Shown here in pieces: positions 7,457 through 14,519 of a DNA stretch of 64,000 nt. Made by a program: the position numbers and the translations under genes. Positions within the stretch are counted from its first letter, which is position 1, and every line of letters starts with the position of its first letter. The stretch is from CAYUPI01 sp964446585 (GTDB lineage: Bacteria > Verrucomicrobiota > Verrucomicrobiia > Limisphaerales > UBA8199), in assembly GCA_964446585.1 (NCBI GenBank), contig CAYUPI010000031.1:3461-67460 (forward strand). Direction: 5' to 3'. The notes beneath the pieces are model-generated. The model had not been told where the DNA came from and searched no databases. It worked only from the letters and a program-made list of their open reading frames with translations.

Positions 7457-10400
7457 ATGCCCACCGAACGGATCTGCGCCAATTGCGGAGCGCCGTTGCC
7501 CGCCAATGCGCCCCAGACGACTCGGGGCTGTCCAACGTGTCTGCTGCAAATGGGATTGGACGAAGCGCAAGTGGCAGAAAGCTCGATGGAAGTCGGCGTC
7601 TCTGCGGAGGAGGACAGAGGAGTAGTCGCCGAGACAGGTCTCTTACCCGAAGCGATTGGCGCAACCATCGGCCGTTACAAGCTGTTGCAGCAAATCGGCG
7701 AGGGCGGTTTCGGGGTTGTGTTCATGGCCGAGCAAACCGAGCCGGTGCAGCGCAAGGTGGCGCTCAAGATTATCAAGGCGGGCATGGACACGCGCGAGGT
7801 CATTGCGCGGTTCGAGGCCGAGCGGCAGGCGCTGGCCCTCATGGACCATCCGAACATTGCCAAAGTCTTGGATGCGGGCACAACTGGTTCCCCTCTCCCA
7901 TCGGATGGGAGAGGGGTCAGGGGTGAGGGCCTCTCTGCCGGCCGCCCTTACTTCGTGATGGAACTTGTGCGTGGGATTCCCATCACCAACTATTGTGATC
8001 AGGCAAATCTGAGCACGCGGCAGCGGCTGGAACTGTTCATCAGGGTGTGCCGCGCGGTTCAGCATGCGCACCAGAAAGGAGTCATTCATCGTGACCTCAA
8101 GCCGAGCAACGTCCTGGTCACGCTCCATGATGGCGAGCCCGTGCCCAAGGTCATTGATTTCGGCGTGGCCAAGGCGCTTGGCCAAAAACTAACGGAAAAG
8201 ACGCTGTTCACCCGTTTTGAGCAGATGCTCGGCACACCGGCTTATATGAGTCCCGAACAAGCGGCCCTGAGCGGTTTGGACATTGATACCCGCTCCGACA
8301 TTTATTCGCTGGGCGTGCTGCTCTACGAATTGCTTACTGGAGTCACGCCACTTGATGAGGAGACGCTGCGGCAGGGAGCGCTGGACGAAGTCCGCCGCGT
8401 GATCCGCGAGACCGATCCGCCCAAACCTTCGACGCGGCTGTTGACGCTCGGCAACCGGCTTGCGGAGGTGGCAAAACATCGTCAAGCAGAACCGGCCACG
8501 TTGAACCGCTTACTCCGCGGTGACCTGGACTGGATCACAATGAAGGCGCTGGAGAAAGACCGCCAGCGCCGTTACGAAACCGTCAACGGGCTGGCGAGGG
8601 ACATCGAGCGCCACCTTCACCACGAGCCGGTCGTGGCCCGTCCGCCCAGCACACTATACCGTTTCCAGAAAGCCGCTCGGAGGCATCGCGTCGCCTTCAC
8701 TGCGGGCGCGGCGGTGGCCGTTGCACTGGTACTGGGCGTGGTTGACAGCACGTGGCAAGCGGTGCGCGCCACCCGCGCTGAGGGCGAACAGAAGCGCCAA
8801 CGCGAGCGCGCCGACGACGAGGCCGCTCACGCCAAACGCGCGGAGCTGGAAACACGGGAGCAGCTTCGGCAATCTTACTTGGACCAGGCGCGGGCCAACC
8901 GCTGGAGCGGCCGGGCCGGCCGGCGTTTTGACAGTTTGGAGGTGCTGAAGAAAGCCGCTGAGATTCGTCCAGCGGCCGAATTGCGCAATGAGGCCATCGC
9001 TTGCATGGCGATGACCGATTTGCGCCTTGCCAGTGAATGGCAATCCGGCGAGCCCGCCGAAGCACGAATTGTTTTCTCGCCGAGGCTCGAAAGCTACGTG
9101 GTGTTTAATCACCCCCAGAGGCCCGTCACTCTGTTCCGGCTCGAAGATCACGCCGAACTGATGCGGGCGCCAGACGAAGTGCCACGTCTCCAAAACGCTA
9201 TTACGTTCAGCTCTGACAGCCGGTACGTCGCCATGGCCAGCGCTGCCAGCGGAGCTTCACCTGCCGTATTGCGCGTTTGGGATATTGAGCGCAACGCAAT
9301 CATTTTCCGGCACCCGCACCCTTACTACGGCGTCCAAGATTTTCATCTCAGTGATTACGGCAATCGCTTGGCAGTGGTCTATTGGAGGTGGGGCCCCGGA
9401 CGATCGGTGGCGCCTGTCTACGTCTTTGATCTGAAGTCGGGCAACTTGCTGTTGTCCCTTGACGAAGAAGTCAAATCCCAGGATGAGCGTGCGGTTGCGC
9501 GGCTCAGCGGCGACGGCCGTGAACTTGCGGTTTGCCAGTTTGCCAGCACGAACGTGCAAGTAATCAACGTGGACAGCCACCAAACGGTTCTGTCCCTTCT
9601 GCATCCCAAACCGGTCATGGCCTTGGGCTGGCATCCGGACGGCAGTCTGCTGGCCACCGCCTGCATAGATGCGCACGTTTATGTCTGGGATGCAGTCACG
9701 GGAACTTTGCGCAATGAGTTGCGCGGGCACCAATCCGAAGCGGTGTACCTTGCGTTCAATCATCGAGGCGACCTGCTGGCGACCGGCGGATGGGACGGAA
9801 CTTTGCGCCTGTGGGACCCGCTTGGCGGAGCCTTGCCCGTCACCATCGGAACGGACGGGCCATTGATAGCGTTTTCCGAAGATGATCGCCGCTTGCTCGC
9901 CGGGGTTTTAATGAAACGATTCTTGTTCCATGAGATTGCCGACGCGAGCGAATGTCGCGTCCTGCACAGCGACGTGGAACCATACAAGGGGCCACGGGGC
10001 TGTCGATTTAGCCCCGATGGCTTGTGGCTGGCTTCGGCCCACAGCGATGGCGTCAGGATCTGGGAAGTGGCGACCGGCAGGGAAGTGGGAATGTTATCAG
10101 TTGGGTACACCTGGTCGGCTTTGTTCCATCCCAATGGCCAACGCCTCTTCACCTCCGGCAGTGCTGGACTCATACAATGGCCCTTCGATTGGCAGCAGGA
10201 AGGCCGGAACTACAATGTCCGAATTGGGCCGCCGAAGCCGTTCCGAGCTTCGGACGATTGCAATCGCGCCAACCTGGATGGCGAGGGCCGTTTGTTGGGG
10301 TTTACTGAGGGCGACCGGGTTCGTGTCGTGGATGTAGAATCGGGCGACGACAGAATTCCCGCCATCGAAGCCCCAGTTGCCCACGTGGCGTTGAGTCGCG

Positions 10401-10999
10401 ACGCGAAGTATTGCGCGGTTGGCGAGTTGGGTTCGCGCCAAAACGTGCGGGTGCGGAATCTGCAAACCGGCGAACTCATACGCGAACTGGCAGACACCGA
10501 CGACGGCAATGCCGTCTCCTTTAGCCCGGATGGGAAATGGCTGGCTACTTCCAGAGGCCGGGGGCGGGACTGTCGCTTCTGGGCAGTCGGTACGTGGCAA
10601 TGTGTGCATGTCGTCCAGCAGACTGGCAGCGGGGTGGCGGTCCCAATAAGCTTCAGCTTGGACGGTTCCATGGCGGCGGTGCGGCTCGGCTCCGGAAGGG
10701 TGCGCCTGCTGGCGCCTGGTTCCTGGCGTGAACTGGCGGATCTGGAGCCGCCCAGCGCGCAGTTCCTTTCTGATCTTGCGTTCAGCCCCGACGGCCGTTA
10801 CCTGGCGGCAGCAGCCGAGACGAAAGTAATCCAGCTCTGGGACCTGCGCTCAATCCGCCAGCAACTCGCGGCAATGAAGCTGGATTGGGAAGCGCCGCCG
10901 CTGCCGGCGCCGGCGACGAACCAATTCCCAGGGAAGGTCGTCGTGACGATCCTGGGCGGCACCAACGCGAGCAACGCCCCGCAACGGAACTCCCCTTAG
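7457..10999 (+). CDS. Membrane Ser/Thr protein kinase with C-terminal WD40 propeller
   Basis: 1180 residues. A small zinc-ribbon-like N-terminus (CANCGAP ... CPTC) is followed by a Pkn2-type kinase domain from about residue 70: GEGGFG (G81), ATP lysine K104, HRDLKPSN (catalytic D213), DFG (D234), TPAYMSPEQ and DIYSLGVLLYELL. A transmembrane segment lies near 412-430, then a charged linker, then WD40 blades to the end. ATG 7457 is chosen because the zinc ribbon begins there; a TTG at 7376 overlapping the sigma stop is less likely. Residues 144-162 (SPLPSDGRGVRGEG) are encoded by a repeat and interrupt the kinase N-lobe. Its likely partner is the upstream sigma factor, by co-location. Its C-terminal half is paralogous to the gene at the left edge. 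Confidence 0.92.
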   Translation: MPTERICANCGAPLPANAPQTTRGCPTCLLQMGLDEAQVAESSMEVGVSAEEDRGVVAETGLLPEAIGATIGRYKLLQQIGEGGFGVVFMAEQTEPVQRKVALKIIKAGMDTREVIARFEAERQALALMDHPNIAKVLDAGTTGSPLPSDGRGVRGEGLSAGRPYFVMELVRGIPITNYCDQANLSTRQRLELFIRVCRAVQHAHQKGVIHRDLKPSNVLVTLHDGEPVPKVIDFGVAKALGQKLTEKTLFTRFEQMLGTPAYMSPEQAALSGLDIDTRSDIYSLGVLLYELLTGVTPLDEETLRQGALDEVRRVIRETDPPKPSTRLLTLGNRLAEVAKHRQAEPATLNRLLRGDLDWITMKALEKDRQRRYETVNGLARDIERHLHHEPVVARPPSTLYRFQKAARRHRVAFTAGAAVAVALVLGVVDSTWQAVRATRAEGEQKRQRERADDEAAHAKRAELETREQLRQSYLDQARANRWSGRAGRRFDSLEVLKKAAEIRPAAELRNEAIACMAMTDLRLASEWQSGEPAEARIVFSPRLESYVVFNHPQRPVTLFRLEDHAELMRAPDEVPRLQNAITFSSDSRYVAMASAASGASPAVLRVWDIERNAIIFRHPHPYYGVQDFHLSDYGNRLAVVYWRWGPGRSVAPVYVFDLKSGNLLLSLDEEVKSQDERAVARLSGDGRELAVCQFASTNVQVINVDSHQTVLSLLHPKPVMALGWHPDGSLLATACIDAHVYVWDAVTGTLRNELRGHQSEAVYLAFNHRGDLLATGGWDGTLRLWDPLGGALPVTIGTDGPLIAFSEDDRRLLAGVLMKRFLFHEIADASECRVLHSDVEPYKGPRGCRFSPDGLWLASAHSDGVRIWEVATGREVGMLSVGYTWSALFHPNGQRLFTSGSAGLIQWPFDWQQEGRNYNVRIGPPKPFRASDDCNRANLDGEGRLLGFTEGDRVRVVDVESGDDRIPAIEAPVAHVALSRDAKYCAVGELGSRQNVRVRNLQTGELIRELADTDDGNAVSFSPDGKWLATSRGRGRDCRFWAVGTWQCVHVVQQTGSGVAVPISFSLDGSMAAVRLGSGRVRLLAPGSWRELADLEPPSAQFLSDLAFSPDGRYLAAAAETKVIQLWDLRSIRQQLAAMKLDWEAPPLPAPATNQFPGKVVVTILGGTNASNAPQRNSP
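7886..7940. repeat. CCCTCTCCC/GGGAGAGGGG palindromic repeat inside the kinase gene
   Basis: CCCCTCTCCCATC and GATGGGAGAGGGG form an inverted repeat followed by TCAGGGGTGAGGG, a repeat type I recognise from many bacterial genomes. It lies in the kinase coding region, adds about 19 residues and keeps the frame. Confidence 0.65.
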
Positions 11000-11079
11000 C
11001 CGGAACGAGTCATTTGGATTTGGGGGCGTGGAAAGCGCGTGGCACCCAGCTTAGCGGCCTTCAAGAAACCTCATTTTGT

Positions 11080-11110
11080 CTGCAACCGTTTTTGCCCTTT
11101 CCCTGTAGCA
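11080..11110 (+). promoter_or_regulatory. Candidate ECF-type promoter C
   Basis: TGCAACC at 11081-11087 and TGTAGCA at 11104-11110 (17 bases between GCAAC and TGTA), followed by AAGAGTGGAAGCCC, which resembles the sequence after the other copies. It lies 48 bases before the leader start at 11158. Confidence 0.45.
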
Positions 11111-11157
11111 AAGAGTGGAAGCCCAGACTGCCGACAGACAAAAAGGAAAGGAACATT

Positions 11158-11265
11158 ATGAATGAGAGCTTCGATGAACTGGCCAAAGGAATGGCCCAGT
11201 CGGTGACGCGTCGTGGGGCGCTGAAGCAATTCGGCTTCGGTAGTGTGACCGCTAATCACCGCTGA
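11158..11265 (+). CDS. Truncated leader-only member of the Tat-leader peptide family
   Basis: 35 residues. The leader MNESFDELAKGMAQ with TRRGALKQF is intact up to FGFG, then the reading changes to SVTANHR and stops. The break falls at the start of a repeat built of CCGCTAATCACCGCTGATTAACGC-like units (11248-11330), which appears to have replaced the rest of the leader and the whole core. The start context (AAAAAGGAAAGGAACATT) and candidate promoter C are kept, so a transcript may still be made, but no export signal or mature peptide would remain. Best read as a broken copy. Confidence 0.6.
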   Translation: MNESFDELAKGMAQSVTRRGALKQFGFGSVTANHR

Positions 11266-11331
11266 TTAACGCTATTAAACCAAACGAATTCGGCCGGATT
11301 AGGGCCCATCAGCGTGCATTAGCGGTTCCTT
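11248..11331. repeat. GCTAATCACCGC / GCATTAGCGG inverted repeat
   Basis: ACCGCTAATCACCGCTGATTAACGCTATTAA on the left (in two or more units) and the inverted GCGTGCATTAGCGGTT on the right surround about 35 bases. It sits directly at the break point of the truncated leader gene. Confidence 0.45.
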
Positions 11332-11365
11332 GGTGCTGCCTTTGGGGTGGCGCTTGCCGAGAAAA

Positions 11366-11406
11366 ATCTCAACTTTTCTTGTAATGCTGAAGCCAGCTTC
11401 CGGTAG
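11366..11406 (+). promoter_or_regulatory. Candidate ECF-type promoter D
   Basis: CTCAACTTTTCTTGTAAT (to 11385) and CGGTAGCAAGAGGATGAAG from 11401. It matches copy B closely over its downstream half and lies about 60 bases before the leader start at 11467. Confidence 0.4.
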
Positions 11407-11466
11407 CAAGAGGATGAAGGAAATAATGCCGACTTTCGAAGCCAAAACAAAAACGAAAGGAAAGTT

Positions 11467-11700
11467 ATGAACGACAAATTCGATGAACTGGCCAAAGGGA
11501 TAGCCCAATCGGTCACGCGGCGCGGGGCGCTGAAGAAATTCGGCCTCGGCCTGGCAGGTATTGCGCTGGGCTGGCTGGGAGCGGCGAGCGCACACGCCGA
11601 CCATTGCAAGGCATCAGGAAGCAAATGCTCACACGGCAGCCAATGCTGCAGTGGCATTTGCGATTTCAACTTCTTTAAAGGCTATCGTGTTTGTTTTTGA
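11467..11700 (+). CDS. Tat-leader peptide with a knottin-like (inhibitor cystine knot) core
   Basis: 77 residues. Leader MNDKFDELAKGIAQ, TRRGALKKF, hydrophobic stretch, cleavage near AHA. The predicted mature peptide is only about 31 residues and has exactly six cysteines spaced C-x6-C-x5-C-C-x3-C-x10-C (CKASGSKC, then QCCSGIC). This C-C-CC-C-C framework is that of inhibitor-cystine-knot peptides such as omega-conotoxins and many spider and plant knottins. The fold is inferred from spacing only; the biological role (toxin, inhibitor, adhesion) cannot be told. The start follows AAACGAAAGGAAAGTT, with candidate promoter D upstream. Confidence 0.82.
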   Translation: MNDKFDELAKGIAQSVTRRGALKKFGLGLAGIALGWLGAASAHADHCKASGSKCSHGSQCCSGICDFNFFKGYRVCF

Positions 11701-11905
11701 GTCCGTGTTTGAAAACTCGGCTGGCCCAATCCGCCACGCGCCGCGGGGCGCTGAGGAAATTCAGCCTCGGTCTTGCGGGAATCACCCTGTCATGGCTCGG
11801 GTTGGGGAGCAAGGCGGCGGCGGCTGGCCACTGACGGACGAGGAGCGCCAGCGCCGGAGTGCACTTGTTGCGAACCATTCCCCAATCGCACGGGCGCGGG
11901 CGTAA
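11700..11905 (+). pseudogene. Decayed copy of a Tat-leader peptide gene
   Basis: From about 11718 one frame reads RLAQSATRRGALRKFSLGL, then AGITLSWLGLGSKAAAAGH and TGA at 11832-11834, clearly the second half of the family leader. The first part is degenerate: GTTTGAAAACTCGG stands where ATGAACGACAAATTCGATGAACTGG would be, with no start codon. After the stop, a shifted frame contains ECTCCEPFP, which may be what is left of a cysteine core. Lack of a start, loss of leader residues and a frameshift make it a pseudogene. It directly follows the knottin-like gene. Confidence 0.7.
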
Positions 11906-11917
11906 CCTTCAAATTAT

Positions 11918-11950
11918 TTCCAACCTTTTCGAGGTTTCTCCTCTGTAAAG
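11918..11950 (+). promoter_or_regulatory. Candidate ECF-type promoter E
   Basis: TCCAACCTTTTC at 11919-11930 and TGTAAAG at 11944-11950 (19 bases between CCAAC and TGTA), followed by CTGTGAAGCCCC. It is 40 bases before the leader start at 11990 and may serve the following run of five genes. Confidence 0.45.
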
Positions 11951-11989
11951 CTGTGAAGCCCCAAACAAAACCAAAACGAAAGGAAAATT

Positions 11990-12247
11990 ATGAACGATCA
12001 ATTCGATGAACTGGCCAAGGGCTTGGCCCAATCCGTCACGCGGCGCGGGGCGCTGAAGAAATTCGGCTTTGGCCTCACGGGCGTGGCGCTGGCCTGGCTG
12101 GGGTTAGCGAACAGGGCGGAGGCTAAGAACAAGCCTCCAGGAGGCGGCAAAGGGTGCAACCACTGTCGCTACCCATACGGGTGCGACACCCTCCCCCCGG
12201 ACCAACAAGCCGGGTGCTTCTACTACTGCAATTACGTTTGTGGTTGA
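11990..12247 (+). CDS. Tat-leader cysteine-rich small peptide 6
   Basis: 85 residues. Leader MNDQFDELAKGLAQ, TRRGALKKF, cleavage near AEA. The core is C-x2-C-x5-C-x10-C-x3-C-x3-C-G and is nearly the same as peptide 1 at 3357-3611 (CNHCRYPYGCD and LPP.QQ.GC shared), so the two clusters contain at least one pair of recent paralogs. The start follows AAACGAAAGGAAAATT, and candidate promoter E is upstream. Genes at 12341, 12604, 13044 and 14520 follow without promoter-like elements and are likely on the same transcript. Confidence 0.82.
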   Translation: MNDQFDELAKGLAQSVTRRGALKKFGFGLTGVALAWLGLANRAEAKNKPPGGGKGCNHCRYPYGCDTLPPDQQAGCFYYCNYVCG

Positions 12248-12340
12248 AGCGCCTGGGCAGTTTCGCGCTCGTGCAAAGCGCTTCGGGTCTGGGCACGAGA
12301 ATCACAAAGTGAAACGACAAATCGAACCGAAAGGAAAGTT

Positions 12341-12571
12341 ATGAACGATAAATTCGATGAAATGGCCAAAGGAATGGCCCAATCCGTCACGCGGCGCGGG
12401 GCGCTGAAGAAATTCGGCCTCGGCCTCGCGGGCCTCGCTCTGGCCACGCTCGGGCTGGCGAACAAGGCAGAAGCGGGCCGGCGCTGTTCCTCGGACGCTG
12501 ACTGCCCCGGCGGTGTGAAACAAGAGTACAGGTGCCTCTACGGCGTTTGCGTTAGGTGGAGGCGACCATAA
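12341..12571 (+). CDS. Tat-leader cysteine-rich small peptide 7 (four-cysteine core)
   Basis: 76 residues. Leader MNDKFDEMAKGMAQ, TRRGALKKF, cleavage near AEA. The mature part is about 31 residues with four cysteines: CSSDADCPGG, then YRCLYGVC, ending VRWRRP. The C-x5-C-x9-C-x4-C spacing differs from the six-cysteine siblings and recalls half of an EGF- or dickkopf-like repeat; this is weak. It has a basic C-terminal tail. Starts after CCGAAAGGAAAGTT. Function unknown. Confidence 0.78.
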   Translation: MNDKFDEMAKGMAQSVTRRGALKKFGLGLAGLALATLGLANKAEAGRRCSSDADCPGGVKQEYRCLYGVCVRWRRP

Positions 12572-12603
12572 GTTCAAAACCAATCCACAAGAAAAGGAAA
12601 ATT

Positions 12604-12861
12604 ATGAACGACAAATTCGATGAACTTGCCAAGGGGCTGGCCCAAACCGTCACGCGTCGCGGGGCGCTGAAGAACTTCGGTCTCGGCCTCGCGGGAATCG
12701 CGCTGGCCTCGCTTGGGCTGGCGAACAATGCTGTGGCTGACCAGCCACATGTGCATATTAAGCGGAATTGCCAGTGCAAGCTGCCTGATTATGGATGCAC
12801 CAGGGAGAAGAACCCAGAAGTCTGTTTCGCAGCCTGCGTCTTAAAATGCGAACGTCGCTAA
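12604..12861 (+). CDS. Tat-leader cysteine-rich small peptide 8
   Basis: 85 residues, started at ATG 12604 by leader alignment (MNDKFDELAKGLAQ, TRRGALKNF, cleavage near AVA). The core has HVHIKRN then C-x-C-x6-C-x8-C-x3-C-x3-C and ERR, the same six-cysteine type as peptides 1, 3 and 6. Two histidines before the first cysteine could bind a metal, but this is speculation. It starts 32 bases after the stop of peptide 7, so co-transcription is likely. Ribosome-binding stretch AGAAAAGGAAAATT. Confidence 0.8.
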   Translation: MNDKFDELAKGLAQTVTRRGALKNFGLGLAGIALASLGLANNAVADQPHVHIKRNCQCKLPDYGCTREKNPEVCFAACVLKCERR

Positions 12862-13043
12862 AGCACAGCGCGGCCAGTCCTGCAACTTGCCGAACAAGCC
12901 AGGTGTCCAATCCAGGAATGCGACATTGCGGGATCCCGCTCGCAACAGCCAGTCGGCAATGAAAATCGATGTTCCGCGCCCTAACAGTTAAGAGTCCGAG
13001 CACGCAGGTCAACAAACGAAAAATAGAATCGAAAGAAATAGTT

Positions 13044-14468
13044 ATGAATGACAAATTCGATGAACTGGCCAAAGGAATGGCCCAATCCGTCACGCGCCGC
13101 GGGGCGCTGAAGAAATTCGGCGTCGGGCTTGCCGGTATCGCTGCTTTGGCGCTTTGGGCCACCGCCTCGGACTGCGCCGGCCAGACCTACACTATCACCG
13201 ACCTCGGCACGCTGGGTGGCACCAACAGCCAAGCCTACGGCATCAACAACTTCGGTCAAGTGGTCGGCATCTCGTTGGACGTCGGGAGCTATAAGAAAAC
13301 CATCAAGATATGCGAGGGCGGGGGTTACCCCGGGGCCCATTGCGATAGCGTCAACGCGACTTTTGCCGAGCAGCGCGCGTTTCTCTGGACCCCCACTCAA
13401 CGTAACGGCACGAATGGTTCTCTGATCGACCTCGGCACCCTCGGTGGGCCCAGCAGCACCGCTTATAGCATTAACCGCTCCGGCCAGGTCGTAGGCTATG
13501 GAGACACTCACGATTTGCTGACGTGGGGCAATGTGCCTGCCGATCCTTACGATCATCACGGTTTCCTCTGGAGCCCTGACACCGCCAACGGAACCCAAGG
13601 TTCCCTTTCGGACCTAACCATCCTGTTTTCTAGTTTTATTGAGCCTGTAGCTATTAACGCTTCGGGAGCCATTCTTGATGATGAGGAACGCCTCTGGCAA
13701 AACGGAACTTTGATGGACCTAGGGGGCATGTATGCATGGGGTATTAACGACTTTAGCGAAGTGGTGGGCTCGTCAATTATCGACGGATTTGAACACGCTT
13801 TCATCTGGCAGAACGGCGTGAAGACGGACCTTGGCACGCTTCCAGGCGACGACTTCAGCTATGCTCGCGACATTAATACCAATGGTCAGGTCGTCGGTGT
13901 GTCCGGTGTTTACGACGCAGCATCTGGAAGCCTCCTCGGGGCAAGTGGCTTTCTTTTCATTGTCAATTCGTCTGGAGCGGTCACTGCGCGAACGGCCTTG
14001 GGCGCATCATTTGTGCCGGCACGGATCAATAACTTCGGCCAGGTACTCGGCTACTCACACCCGTCGAATGGAGTGTGGCAGCCTATGCTGTGGGACAGCG
14101 TTCACGGCCTTCGTGACAGTGCGGACCTTATCCCGTCGAACTCCGGCTGGGTCTTGCGCGAGGTGAACGGTATCAACGACGCCGGACAAATCGTGGGGTT
14201 GGGGGTTAGTCCCACTGGGCAACTCCGCGCCTGCCTGCTCACACCACTGCCTGCGCCCTGGTTGACTTCCCCCACGCGACTAGCCAACGGCCAGTTTCAA
14301 TTCACGCTGGTGGGCGATGCCGGCCGAAGCTACACCATCCAGGCCTCCACGGATCTGGCGACCTGGACCGCCTTGACCAACCTCGTCAGCGCTACCGGGA
14401 CCAACCAGTTCACCGACCCCGCCGCAGCCGATTCGATCCGGCAGTTTTATCGTGCAGTGACGCGGTGA
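13044..14468 (+). CDS. Tat-leader HAF-repeat exported protein
   Basis: 474 residues, started at ATG 13044 because the full family leader begins there (MNDKFDELAKGMAQ, TRRGALKKF). In place of a cysteine core it continues into a series of HAF-type repeats: LGTLGGTNSQAYGINN, GQVVG, LIDLGTLGGPSSTAYSIN, AFIWQNG and LGTLPGDDFSYARDIN, about residues 48-395. These repeats are typical of extracellular proteins of unknown function. The last 65 residues (YTIQASTDLATWTALTN, ending FYRAVTR) form a C-terminal module also seen at the ends of the genes at 22436, 27459 and 45916. This shows that the leader is attached to quite different exported domains. Preceded by AATCGAAAGAAATAGTT. Confidence 0.85.
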   Translation: MNDKFDELAKGMAQSVTRRGALKKFGVGLAGIAALALWATASDCAGQTYTITDLGTLGGTNSQAYGINNFGQVVGISLDVGSYKKTIKICEGGGYPGAHCDSVNATFAEQRAFLWTPTQRNGTNGSLIDLGTLGGPSSTAYSINRSGQVVGYGDTHDLLTWGNVPADPYDHHGFLWSPDTANGTQGSLSDLTILFSSFIEPVAINASGAILDDEERLWQNGTLMDLGGMYAWGINDFSEVVGSSIIDGFEHAFIWQNGVKTDLGTLPGDDFSYARDINTNGQVVGVSGVYDAASGSLLGASGFLFIVNSSGAVTARTALGASFVPARINNFGQVLGYSHPSNGVWQPMLWDSVHGLRDSADLIPSNSGWVLREVNGINDAGQIVGLGVSPTGQLRACLLTPLPAPWLTSPTRLANGQFQFTLVGDAGRSYTIQASTDLATWTALTNLVSATGTNQFTDPAAADSIRQFYRAVTR

Positions 14469-14519
14469 AGGTTTTCACTGCAGGCAACGGCCAACAACAA
14501 ACAAAACGAAAGGAAAATT

